Below, in pieces: positions 32,038 to 43,556 of a stretch of DNA of 64,000 nucleotides (positions are counted from its first letter, which is position 1; every line of letters begins with the position of its first letter). The position numbers and the translations under genes are program-made. The stretch covers positions 434,001-498,000 of the forward strand of contig JAACJO010000006.1 in the NCBI GenBank assembly GCA_013368445.1, written 5' to 3'. The DNA comes from Leucocoprinus leucothites (taxonomy: Eukaryota > Basidiomycota > Agaricomycetes > Agaricales > Agaricaceae). The notes under the pieces were generated by a model that searched no databases, was not told where the DNA came from, and saw only the letters and a program-made list of their open reading frames with translations.

Positions 32038-35000
32038 CTAAAGAAATTCGATACCCAGAGAATAAACAAATTTATTAAAGAGAATTGAACCAAGGTTTTT
32101 TGTTAGAATATCGGCAGGGTTGTTTGAGCCCTCGATAAATTCCAACTCAACGGAACCTTCTTCAACGATATCTCGGATATAGTGGTATCATATATCAGTA
32201 TGCTTCGAGCGTTTTTCTTGAACAGGGTTCTCACTCCAGAAGATAGATCTGATATTATCACCATAGAGAATCGGAGCAGGTATTTTAAAACCTATCTCTT
32301 CTAGAAGTTGTCGAATCCACATTAGCTGACAGCTGCAATCGGATAGCGCCATATATTCCGCTTCTGTAGATGACAAAGCAACAGTTTTCTGCTTGCAGCT
32401 AAGCCAGCTTACAGGTCCATGCGCTATTGTGACAAAATTACCTGTGACAGATCGTTGAGACTGTCCGTCTTGCGCCCAATCACTATCAGAACAAGCAATG
32501 ACGGCCTGGTTAGAAGCTCCATCAAAAACGAGTTGATAATTGTGCATTGATCGCAAATATTGCAGCACATGGAGTCCAGCCCGGAAGTGCGCATTAGAAG
32601 GGGCAGCAGATTGCTGGGAGAGTTTGACAACTGCAAAGGATATGTCAGGTCTCGATCCGATCATAAGATACATCAGCGATCCGACTAACTGTTGGTAACG
32701 AGTCCTAAACTTAGGATCTACCTTATCGACATAGGGTTCGAAGATGAATCCGGATGGCAGCGGTGTGAATTTCGTGCCTTTGGGAATCTCAAACTTCTCA
32801 AGAACCTTATTGAGGTATTTCACTTGATCTATATAGAGTTTTCTCTCTTTTCGATCATGTGATATGTTCATGCCTAGGAACTCAGAAAGTTCACCTTGGT
32901 CACGACATTCCCAAGTAGTCATGAATTTTTGCTTCAACTCAGCAAGGAGCAGGGAATTCTTTTTACCTATAAAAAAGACATCATCCACATATATGACCGC
33001 AAAGATACACTTGCCGGTCTTGGGATGTGTGTAATGATAAACGCCAGCGTCGGACTTACAGCACTTAAATCCAAGTTTCAGCATCGATGAAGTGAGTGCT
33101 TTCTACCAAGATAAGCCGGCTTGTTTTAGACTGTAGATTGCTTTGCGTAATCTCCAGACTTTCTTCTCATGGCCAGGAAGTCGGAATCCTTCTGGTTGCT
33201 CCATGTAGATCTCTTCATCCAGATCGCCATATAAATAGGCTGTTTTGACATCAACAGAGTGAAGGTCAAAGTCCTCAAGCGCTGCAATGCCAAGAAGTAG
33301 GCGCGCGGTCTCATATCGGACAACTGGAGAAAAGAGTTCATCAAAGTCGATTCCCTTGATCTGGAAGAATCCTTTCGCAATGAGGCAAGAGCGATATTGA
33401 CTATCGGACTTGATGTTGTAAACCTATCTATTTTTAATAGCTCTCCTTCCTTTTGGGAGATCAACGAGCTCGTATACACCTCACTTATGAAGCGCATCTA
33501 ATTCCTCAAGCATCGCTTTTTGCCATTTGGTTTGAGTATCAGCGTCTAAGTTCGCAATATCTCGAAACTGTTCAGGAACTGGTCCATTGGTGTGTTGTGC
33601 GAGAAGAAAATCGACTAATTTTACCCCCCCTTCCTTCATGAACTTCGCAAAATCGGTAGATGACGGTTTATTGTCGATACTACTATCCGGGTGAGGGATA
33701 TTCCAATTTCGTAATCTGTTCCGAGCTTCCTCATCGGAAATTGCTCCAGGAATAGGTCGATATTGGGCACAATTGCATGGTAAGTTAGGATTGAGTTCCC
33801 TATATTGTCGGATGACATCAAGAGGGTCGCTCCTATCACCATACACATTTCCTGGTCTGTTCAGAGGTTGAACATTTCGCCTAGGACGGTGATTTTCACA
33901 TTTGGTGACCCAGCGGTCGAGTCGTTCTAGTGCATCAAGATCTTCCTGGACCGAAGGTCGCGGTGGCGGTACCTCGGGTGGAGATGGAGACCAAGCACGT
34001 TTACGTGGACCAGGTTCCTTTCGCGAAGGTCCCGGAGAAGGAGGTAACTCAACTTCTTCTTCCTCTTCTTTTGGATCGCGATCTTCCGGATCAGCGTAAG
34101 AAAGAGGTGGGCTTGGCGATCTGGGAGGTGAAGGTGTTTTAGGGCGTGGAGGAGCATGAGGTGAAGGCGCACGAGGCGGCTCTCCTCCTCGAGGTGTAGG
34201 CGGATGGTCTACATATAGAACATTTGGAATAGTTGAGATTGGAGGAATCTCAGTGCGAGGCGGCTTGGGGTAAACCGCTGGTTTTTGGTCTGGACATTTA
34301 GGGAACATCTTTTCATCAAAGATGACAGTCGGTGAGATAAACTCAGCATTCCCTCGAGTATGGTGGAGAAAGATATAATTCTTCTCCTGATCATATCCAA
34401 CGAAGATCATCAGTTCAGATTTCGCAGATAATTTATTCGGGCGCATTTCGTCCGGAAGGAACACATATGCAGCACAACCGAATACTCGTAGGTGACTGAT
34501 GTCAGGTTTATGTCCATGTACTAACTCAAAGGGAGTTTTCCATTGGATGCGGTTCATCAATGTGCGATTGTAGATGTGGGTTGTGGTGTTAATTGCAAAA
34601 TCCCACCATGAATCTGGAAGACACACGTGAAGCCGCATGGATTGCGCTTTCTCATGCAGTGTTCGATTCAATCTTTCTGCTCACCCATTCTGTTGATGGA
34701 CGTGGGGCGCACTCAGTGTGAACTCAATTCCTTTCACCCTAAGATAATCTTGCAGGGTACCTGCTACGAATTCTCCTCCTCGATCAGATGTAAATCAACG
34801 AATCGATTTGCCAAATTGGTTCTGAACATAAGTTAGAAGCTCAACCATATGGGGAGCTGCTTCAGCTTTTGATCGCAGAAGCACCATGTGGGCAAATGAG
34901 GAGTAATCGTCCAATAAGGTCATGACCCATTTATACTTATGATAAGATATGATGGGGAGCTCAAAGAGATCACTATGAACGTGCTCAAAGGCTTCTTTTG

Positions 35001-37347
35001 CCCGAATTGGGTTATCATTAAAGGGTTTCTGGTGCATCTTCCCTTTCATGCAGCCTGGACAAGGGTGCGAATGATTGGGAATTGAAACCTGAGGTCCATT
35101 CAGCGTGGAGTCTTTAATTTTGCTCAACACGCGATTGGACGGATGTCCTAAATGTTGATGCCAGGTGTTATAGTCAGGATGCTGAGTGACGTGGCTCGAA
35201 GCATTCGAATGTACAATTCGACATCTTACTGTTTGTAGTGTAGGCTGCCACTCAGAATGAGGAGCCGCTGACAAAACGGCATTGCCTGACTCATCCCGAA
35301 AGATAGTACCATGTTTACCGGCCTCACTGTGCAACCCGGATTCCAAGAGTTGACCGGCAGACATGAGGCGATCGTGCATACCCTTTACAAAGAACACAGG
35401 GGATAATGAAGTCACCGCAGTGATCATTTTTCTGTTATCATGGATCTCATGTTCAATCAAAACAGTGCCTCGACCCGATATAGATAGGGGAGCATTTTTG
35501 TTGGCTGTCTGAATTTCACCAAATTTCCCCATTTCGATTGTAGAAAAATCGTCCAAATAGGGTGTGAAATGTGCAGAAGCACCTGAATCGAGAATCCAAG
35601 AAGCAGCCCATGAAGGCGCTTTCTTTCCCTTCCAGTGGCAACATAAAGCTTTCTCACACTTAGATAGATTTACACAGCACGGCACAGAGGTCAAATCACA
35701 ATTTAATAAAAGCCCCACAGGGGCGACCGAAATAGTGCGCAATACAAGACAAGTATATACAGGAGCCGGAGACGACGTAACTAGTCCGCGAAAATGTTCA
35801 GGGTGGCCAGGAGCACTCACATGGGAGCGGGCTCGAGAGGGGCAACAGGCCCTTTCTCGGTCGTGCTGTGGCATCACTGTATCAGTGTTAATCCAATCAG
35901 AGATAGAAGAAAAGACTTGCATTGTCCACAACCCAGAAGTCCACCTGTCAGAATCCTCCCCCTCAAAGTCGGATTCGAGCATCGGATCAGCCGGAGGTGT
36001 CATCCTCGGCAACAGTGGGCATTCGTCCATATCTCCTCCATAATAAGGAATTTCCTCAATAATGGAGCCCGTCTTTTTGGCTTTGACCGCGAGGTCGATG
36101 AGCCTTTCATCCCAAATCTTCAGCACTTTATCCTTGGTAGCTTTCGAGCTTCTGCGATGATATCCCTCGGACTGAGGAGATTCGGAGATTCGCTCCTGAA
36201 GCCACGGTGTATTCTTTCACGCTTCTGCAACAATGTGGCATGTGGATGACGAAGGGCTTGCATTAACCAGTTCTGCCAGCGAGGCGATCTGGTTCGCGAG
36301 GAGAGGATGGTTAGTGATAGCGGGGGGAGCGAAACCGATGGCACTGGAAGCGCCATATTGAGGAGCGACGGTGGTGACTCCAGAGGAGTTGGAGGTGTCA
36401 GCATCGGTCGCAGCTTCATTAGCAGCGCCCTTGCCTTTTTTGCCTCCTCTCTTACTGCATTTTCCTTTCTTGCCATCTCCGCCGGGATTGCCAGATTGGT
36501 TGTTACCAGGCTTCTGGCCAGCACTCTGATTAGGAGGCTGCTGCTGTGGCTGCTGCTGGGGCTGTGATCGAAACGGCCCTTGTTGTCCTTGCTCCTGGCG
36601 TTGTTGATTGCCGGGGTTCCGGTTCTGCTGCCATTGGCCATTGGAGTGGCCGGTGCGAGAAGCAGAAGCAGTCATCTTCTGGGACCAAGCAGCCTGGATG
36701 GCGCTACGGACCAGATCCCATGTAAGTTGGGACATTTGCGTTTGATTCGCAAGGATAGACTGCACTAAGGTTTCCATCCCTTGCGGGACAGCGCGAAGCA
36801 GAATCATGGCACGGATCACCTCGGGAAGTTGCATGGTCGCGCCTTCGATCCGAGTGAATAGAGATTCAAGCTCAGCGATGGACTGAGCCGGATCCATGTT
36901 TCCGGGGAGAGACCAGGAGATGGCACGGACAAAGTTGCCATAAACTGATGCAGGACCTTGGGTGCCGTAAAGGCATTGGAGTTCATCCCAAGTGGTAGCG
37001 GGATCTCCTTGGACGATCAAATGGAGCATGGAATCTGGGACAGCTTGAATAAGCATGCCAATCACAGATTGCTCCAGGAAGTTCCTTCAACACTCTTCTT
37101 CAGTTCGAAGTGCATGGGAAGTGGCAGCTTCTGCAGCATTCGTAACGTTATTGTTGATGTCCATGACTGGAGCAACAAGAGGTGGGAGCAGAGGGACCAT
37201 CCCGTTTGTGACAGTCCAACCCGTAAGAGGGGTTCCAGGGGTCGTGATCATGGAAAGATATCCCTGCATCCTCATGGACCAAAACTGGTAGTTCTGGGGG
37301 CCTTGAAGGATTGGGACACGAGAAGCTCCATTGTTGATAGAAGACAT
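32038..37347 (-). pseudogene. Outer Copia gag-pol, multiply broken
   Basis: Recognisable parts in coding order: Gag (37347-37087 and 37065-36217, separated by a stop), with VPILQGPQNYQFWSMRM at the start and a Gln/Gly/Lys-rich end; protease (WILDSGASAHFTPY); integrase (FEHVHSDLFELP, DRGGEF, AERLNRTLHEKAQ); a long Pro/Arg linker (about 34170-33930); reverse transcriptase (FDELFSPVVRYETARLLL, FAVIYVDDVFF); RNase H (DSDWAQDGQSQRSVTGNF, LSSTEAEYMAL). Stops include TGA for Arg after KHTDI, TGA in the integrase before FTSDRGGEF and again before AERLNRT, TAG where NNRW.F is usual, and TAG after AGLSW. It cannot encode working proteins. The Pro-rich linker and the Gag differ strongly from the inner element, so the two are separate families. 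Confidence 0.9.
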
Positions 37348-37594
37348 TCTGAAAAGAAGTCGTCAGTCAATGTTGTTCGTTAGAAGCAGCAGTGATGTGC
37401 TAATCGAGCAAGGTTTCGAACCCAAATCGCCTAAGGGCTAGGGTAAGACACAGAAATGAGAAGGGATGCTGGGCCCTTTACAAGGTACAGCGGTGGTGCT
37501 AGGAAGCGGCCTTCCCATAACAGGTCGATCTAGTCCTTCTCAGATATCAAGCACAGCGAGCTAGTCAGCTAGTGCGATATCGAGCTGGCGATCG

Positions 37595-37606
37595 GGGCCC
37601 ATAACC
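37595..37606 (-). other. Primer-binding site of outer Copia (initiator tRNA half-molecule type)
   Basis: The same GGTTATGGGCCC as in the inner element, immediately inside the 5' LTR. Flanking internal sequence differs between the two elements, so the match is not just shared recent descent. Confidence 0.75.
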
Positions 37607-37980
37607 TGTCGAAGCAGCAACGGGGAGCATAGCGGTGAAGGTAGACAATGAGGTCGAGACTCACTTTACTAGGCAGTTAGTCTGTTATGGGAGTATGTTC
37701 GAGGTAGTAGTTGCGACTGAGAGTGTAGAATTGACTGTAGAATTAAGAAGAAAATACAAAGTATTTATACTAGAATGTCCGAATAATATCTACCATATAG
37801 AGGACATTACACCATTGTTTCGAGGTGGTAAAGGGTACAAGTAAAACGTATAGTAAAATATGTATAGTCCGCATGAAGTATCGGTGCGTGAACATAGTGG
37901 TATCTAATAATAGATTGCATATATCATAATTGAGAGTGAACACTAATGTAGCAGCATGTAAACGCGCACGTGATTCAACA
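37607..37980 (-). repeat. 5' LTR of outer Copia (right LTR)
   Basis: 374 bases, complete, from TGTCGAAGC to TTCAACA in plus-strand reading, followed by the GTATA target copy. Confidence 0.95.
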
Positions 37981-39478
37981 GTATACCTCCCCATTTCCCG
38001 TGACACCGACAGGGATATTGAAATCTATCTTTGCAATGGCTTCAAACACATGCTTCAACGGTGAAATATGGTGTTGTCTTCACCATGGCCCACTGAAGAG
38101 GATATCAGGAAGCTCATTGATGCTGCTGCGGGGCTGTTTGCTTATGTGGCCACCGTTCTGCGCTTCATCGATAAGCATTCACATGCTGGCTTCAAGGAGA
38201 CATTGCAAGCTGTCCTCGATGTCATAACAGAGCCTGATTCCCACTCACTCCCTGTCTTTTCCAACCTTGACAACCTTTATGCTCTCATCCTACAGTGTGT
38301 TCCAGATGAGATACGTCCCTCTATGAACTTACTGTTATGCTGGATGGCTTTCAATAACCGGTGTGATCAAAGCTGGAATGTTGCCTTTGTATGCAATTTC
38401 ACTGGCATCTCAGAGGCTACTTTCAAAATCATATGCCACTATATCCAAGCCATTGTTGTCTATCAGGAGCCCTCGCAGTCCATTCAAGAGCTCTTTCCGA
38501 CAGCTGACCTAGTGCAGGCATTCTACCATCAGGACTCATCATTTAAATTCAACGACTCAGTTGGACGCAAACTCCTCAAGGTCCACGGTTCCATTTTATT
38601 CCTGCACAAGTCATTCCCCGAATTCCTGAACGATCTGACTCGCTCATCTGCCTTTTACATTCAATCCACATGGTTAGTCGATCATCTCTGGCAATGCTGT
38701 GCCCGGCAATACCTCCATCTCACATCAGGCTATGTCATTGAGGGCTCAAGTGGGTCCTCCTACTCTATACTGCCCCGCATACTCATATATCTCAGGGCTC
38801 AAACTGTCACCTGGGACAACCAGCTCTTCCACCTTGCTCTCTTGGCCCCAAGGGAGTGAACTTATCGATTCATTTTTCACCTTACATGTCATGCAATATT
38901 TCTCTGGCATGTTTCAGTTTGTCTGGCCTATGACTGTATCCTCAGACTCCAGGGCTTTGGTGAGGAAACTTGATCACCGCAAGTCCTTGATTGCCAGAGG
39001 CATGATTCATGGACTTGGTTGGCATGGCCATCCCCCAGAACGTCTTCGGATAATGGAAGACACCACTCTTATGTGTGTTCTGCCAGACGATGATAGCGCA
39101 TTTGACTCGGAGGAGTTCCAGCTCGTGTGTCCATCCCTACTGGAAATATCAATTTATTGGCTCACTGGGTACTAGGTCCTCAAGAAGGCTAAGAAGGCGG
39201 GGGTCATCAAAGCATTTCATCCTCGCACTCCCTCGCCCCTTGCATCAATGAATAACTTGTACTTTCGATATAAACCAGGGAAACATCATGGGCTCTACAA
39301 ATTGGGTCGTGGCAAGAAATCAGTGATTTGGTATTGGGAGTATGATACAAAGAAGCAATATTTCCATCAGTTCATGGCAGTGGATTATGAGAAGGCAATG
39401 CAGATCTACGAGGTAGAGAAGTTTGAAATGTGGAATGAGGGGCCGTGGGTCCAGCCTGCTTGTACTCTCGAGATTTAG

Positions 39479-42022
39479 TTACTACAAGCTTACCATTATT
39501 TCATAGGTACTTTGATATCACCAGACAGTGTTATTCAGTTGACCGCAACCTTAAGCCCATACTAGTTCTAGGTCTCGTCCATGTCAGATTACAGGAGTTG
39601 GCAGGTTAACATTCAACGTTCAACGTCAACCTCGGCCCTGTAGGTGTGGTCATGTATCACGCCCAGGTCACAACAAGATTGGCAAAGTGAATGGTCATAC
39701 ACCATCTGTGAGTGCCTTCATTCAGAAGATTTTGTTCCTTTCAATTCCCAGAAGTACGTCAACGCACTGAGTCAGAAGTCTTTTGGGACAAGGTGCTAAT
39801 AGGCGACTGTGGACTCGGAGGGGGAGGTACTATCCAACCATACTGTCCCTCCTTCAGGTCAAGATTTGCCGCCTCCCTACTGTGCTTTTTCACTCGAAGG
39901 GTGCCTCGTAGACAGAACTTTTGTCAAATTTAATTTGGCGGAGGCGGTAAGTCATTAATTTGATATTGGACATTCGATCTGCAGAGGCAATATTGTACAT
40001 CTACCAATGCTGGCCTTTCAGTATTGCGGAGGCGACAGATATATATATCGGAGGTTTGAGACCTGGAAAGAGTCGTAGATGCCCTCATCCAGAGCGAGAC
40101 GAGAGTATAACTTCGTTGCGGAAATAGTTCTATGATATACTTATATTTTCCTGAAGGGAAGGTAGGTGAGTGCGGTTTAAGTTGCAAGCACGACAGCATC
40201 CGTCTGTCGTTGGTTCTGACCCAAATAGAGTAATGTTATTAAATGTTATTTAATGAAGTTTTAATTGAAATGATAACTCAGCACTCATGCGACGATGTGA
40301 AACGTTGCTGAGGAGTGAAATGACGATGAGAGCGGTTGATTTGAGTGATAGCTATGTCAATGAGCTCAAACTTAGAGCTCAAACTGAGTCGGGGAGATGG
40401 GGGTAGATTTCACTAAAGAAAAGGGAAATACATCGCAGTATTTAAAGCTACGGTTCTATGAGTATCTACAATGATGCAGGTGACTATGAAGAACAGGAAA
40501 GAGCAGTTTACGAGACGTTTTGTCGAGATTTTGGAAGGGAGAGGTAATTCTAAGGAATATTAGCGGTGGAAAAGTAGGTGGAGAGAGAGGTCCATGTAGC
40601 CGTTTAGACCCACACTATTACATTAGGCGATGAGACGAAAAGATAGCGGTTGAGCCGGAGCAGGAGTGACGATTTTTATTAGAATTATAGGAGAAGAAAG
40701 AGAGGAGGAATGGAAGAAGGAAGATAAAACAAGCATTAAATGTTCGGACCTCTGTCAGTTGGATGACAGGTCCTAACTCGGTTGCCTTGAAGCGGGGATG
40801 CCGAGTGCGAAATATACGTAGCGATCATTAAAAGGAAGGTGTGGAATGGAGAGAGGAAAGGGCCATGTGGAATTGAGAGAGAAAAGGGGAAAGTTGAGGG
40901 GGATAGTGGCTGTAAGCGGCGGCTACTGAGCGAGGAATGTGCAGGGGCGTCTTGCTATAGTAGTCGGCTATGTTTGATGTTTGGTATGTTGCCAGGGTAG
41001 TGGGATGTCGGTTAGTACACAGAGAATTGTCGAAGAGGGAGGGGACTTAAAATAGTAGAGAGAGGGCGCGTGATGGCGGTGATATGACGTCACGCGACGT
41101 CCGATCTCTACATTCCTCTGTTAATGTCGTGAAAGTGGAGTATATGTCTCGGGTTCTTTTATCGAAAAATAACGATTGTACGCAAGCTCACAGAGATAGA
41201 TACGGAAAACTCTGATTGAGTCGTCGGCTCTCCGTACTTATAAATCTGTTAAGTCAGGGCCTGAGCACTACATTTGACTTAGTTTCGGATGGTTGTTGCA
41301 ATGAGCCCGAACACGCATCTTCTATGGTTAGAAGTTCAGCTATGGTAGGGCTGGTACTGTATGCGATTGTGAGTTTGTGGCAGCCATAACGCATGGTAGT
41401 CGATTTTTGTATTGCTTATATGGCCGGACATAACGAATAATGGCGCTGCTGTTCCTATTTCAAATATATAATCGGGGTTTCAGTCATCATTCAATTTCTG
41501 CGATGGCTTTCACCTTTTACAAATACTAAACTCAGTCCAAAATTTTCGATTTGTGTGCTTCAAGCTTGATCTTTCCTTTAACCACTACAATATGTAAACT
41601 GTGTTGCATATTAAGCCGAGAGTAATGCCTAATGAGCGCCTGGTCTATGGGTCGTTACTGAGTACTGAGGCCCAAGGGTCGGTGCAACACTTGGTTGATA
41701 GGTACTGTGGAAAAGTCACCTACAGTATTTGAAACCTAAATAAGTTCAGAAATATGAGATCCTCTTCTACCTAATGCTAAGTTTTTGCAGGTTTACTAGC
41801 AGGACATGCACCAGCTAGAAGGAATTGTTAGCACAATATGTTGCTCCAGTTACCCTTATCTTATCGAAGGGCTAGCTTACTTTCATTCAGGGTCACACTA
41901 CTAGCATGTGACCCCGCGGTGGGCGCTCTCCTTGGTTTCGTGTTTACACATCCTAGCTTTGTTATCTTGTCCTCTTTGAGCCCCTTCGATCGACTACTTG
42001 TACGTGAGCTTAAAGCTGCGCC
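39479..42022. other. Long gene-less, purine-rich region
   Basis: About 2.5 kb with no credible gene. 40380-41050 is rich in A and G on the plus strand (many GAGAGAGG, GGAAGAAG words). 41220-41270 holds a TATAAA-like motif and ends CACTACA, which could be the edge of an old solo LTR, but I find no partner or target duplication. 41740-42020 resembles the upstream DNA of NACHT-2 (25130-25460), so it belongs to the NACHT duplication. Confidence 0.5.
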
Positions 42023-43282
42023 ATGTTCCGTGAGGCCTATGATTTTGTGTTTATCGACCAACAAGCTAACAATTCCAATGCTCAAAGTGGTGGACAATCG
42101 CAGTTGATGTTGAGGTCTCTCTACACAAAACACTGACAAATGTCTTCAAGTATAGATATTATTCTAGCCACTTCCACACCAGAGGCAGTTGTCGATGCAG
42201 GGGAGCGAGATTACGACCCGACTTGCCACCCAGGCACACGCAAGCAATATATCAAAGATATCACCAGCTGGGCCACGGAGAGCAACAGTGGCCATTACCT
42301 ATTTATTGGATGAAGGGACCAGCAGGTGTCGGGAAATCTGCGATTTCTCAGACTTGCGCACAATTAGCCAAAGATGCTGGTTATCTTGGCGCAGCTTTCT
42401 TCTTCTCCATCAATGGGCGCCTAAAGGACTACACTCGATTTTTCCCGACTATTGCGTACCAACTTGCGACAATCCTCCCCGAGTATCGCGAGGTTATCAA
42501 TCGTCGAGTCTTAAACGACAAAACGCTCGTCACGAAAACGATGAAGGCTCAGCTCGAGTCCCTGATCGTCGAGCCACTGCGGGAATCGAGGGAGCGGAGG
42601 GGGGAAGTGCGGAGGAGGCCTATTTTCATTGACGGGCTGGATGAATGTGAGAGCCAGGAAGCTAAGCAGAAATTATCAGACTCATCGCTACTTCGGCGCG
42701 GGAAAAATCGACACCTTTCTGCTGGGCCATATTTAGTCGTACCGAGCCACGTATTGCCTCCACGCTTGCACTCGCTCATGAATTCTCTCTGTGTTGTGTT
42801 GTATATCTCCCCATTTCCCGCGACACCGATCAGGACATCGATCTCTATCTTCGTGATGGCTTCAAAAATATGCTTTAACGGCGAAATATGGTGTTGTTCT
42901 CGCCCTAGAAATGTATCACGAATTTGATTTAGCAGACTTCCAGGCGGTGCCTCCATTCCTGATGAGGATGACGATCTTCTTGCCTCACTCGGCACAGGAC
43001 ATTAGGGAGGGTGAACATCAAAGCATCCCATCCCTCGTACTCCCTCAGTCCTTGCGTCAATAATCCACCTGTACTCCCGACATAAACTGGGCAGATGTTA
43101 TGGGCTCTACAAAGTTGGTCATGGCGAGAACTCGGTTTTGGGATTGGGAATACGATACAAGGAAGCGATATTTCCACCAGTTCACGACAGTGGATTATGA
43201 GAGGACGAGGCGAATCTACGAGACAGAGGTCAGGATATGGGGTGAGTCGTTGGTTCCGCCCACTTGGGCTCTAGAGATCTAG
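42023..43282 (+). pseudogene. NACHT-3, internally deleted copy
   Basis: Exon 1 (42023 on, MFREAYDFVFIDQQAN) and the Walker regions (GPAGVGKSAISQT, RRPIFIDGLDEC) are clear. Damage: the exon 2 acceptor has lost a G (CTTCAAGTATAG for CTTCAGGTATAG), bases are lost near 42285 and near 42665, and CAA became TAA at the ML(Q)R motif (about 42877). At about 42908 the sequence jumps from the end of the NACHT domain directly to the late part (EFDLADFQA), a deletion of roughly 1 kb compared with NACHT-1. The last exon with the Trp/Tyr module also looks frameshifted, though it ends normally at 43282. Confidence 0.88.
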
Positions 43283-43556
43283 TTACTCAAGTAGCCCGTT
43301 TTTAATAAGTACTTCTATATTACTGTACAGTGTTTTTGAGTTTTAAAGTATTGCACGCACCCCCATGCCAGTAGTTAACCAGATCAATCAATCAATCGAT
43401 CAAGCCCTGGAGGCGCGATCATGTGTCACATTCCAACTATATTTACAGACGTCGTACAGTGGTCACTGGTACATTCGATGACTCGTCTCAAATTCGTCTT
43501 TACTCTTTTCCTCTTAAGCTGTGGGTCTCGTCAAGACATATCATCACATGGAGGAA

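Larger units (their letters stand above)
26250..37980 (-). mobile_element. Outer Copia LTR retrotransposon (old, decayed)
   Basis: Borders are exact: GTATA at 26245-26249 and again at 37981-37985 form a 5-base target duplication. LTRs are 374 bases, running on the plus strand from TGTCGAAGC to TTCAACA. The left LTR (26250-26512 plus 31849-31959) is split by the inner element. The right LTR is 37607-37980. The coding strand is minus, so the right LTR is the 5' LTR. The primer site lies next to it (37595-37606) and a GAGGAGGAG polypurine tract (31960-31968) sits beside the left LTR. The LTRs differ at nine positions, all transitions. The full span minus the inner insertion is about 6.4 kb. Confidence 0.95.
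25460..39478 (+). pseudogene. NACHT-2, split by a nested retrotransposon pair
   Basis: The gene lies in two parts: 25460-26249 and 37981-39478. Exon 1 is 25460-25541 (MFNGTHDCNVFIGQ...) and exon 2 starts at 25592. Walker A (GPAGVGKSAIAQT) and Walker B (RRPIFIDGLDEC) are intact. The Copia insertion falls in the codons after SLCQVV, within the NACHT domain. The second part resumes with YLPISRDTDRDIE and runs to the shared C-terminal module (GKKSVIWYWEYD), keeping the usual introns. A second lesion, CGA to TGA after HMLQR (about 38066-38068), would stop translation even without the transposon. Apart from these the gene is well preserved, so its death is recent. A truncated protein ending in transposon sequence is possible but improbable. 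Confidence 0.9.

Noticed and set aside
37405..37440. B-box-like GGTTCGAAACC on the minus strand inside the outer Copia leader
   Set aside because: No A box at the right distance and no cloverleaf; it is part of the element's 5' leader.
40230..41275. Possible solo LTR ending CACTACA
   Set aside because: No TG start with matching target copies could be found and there is no second copy in the window.
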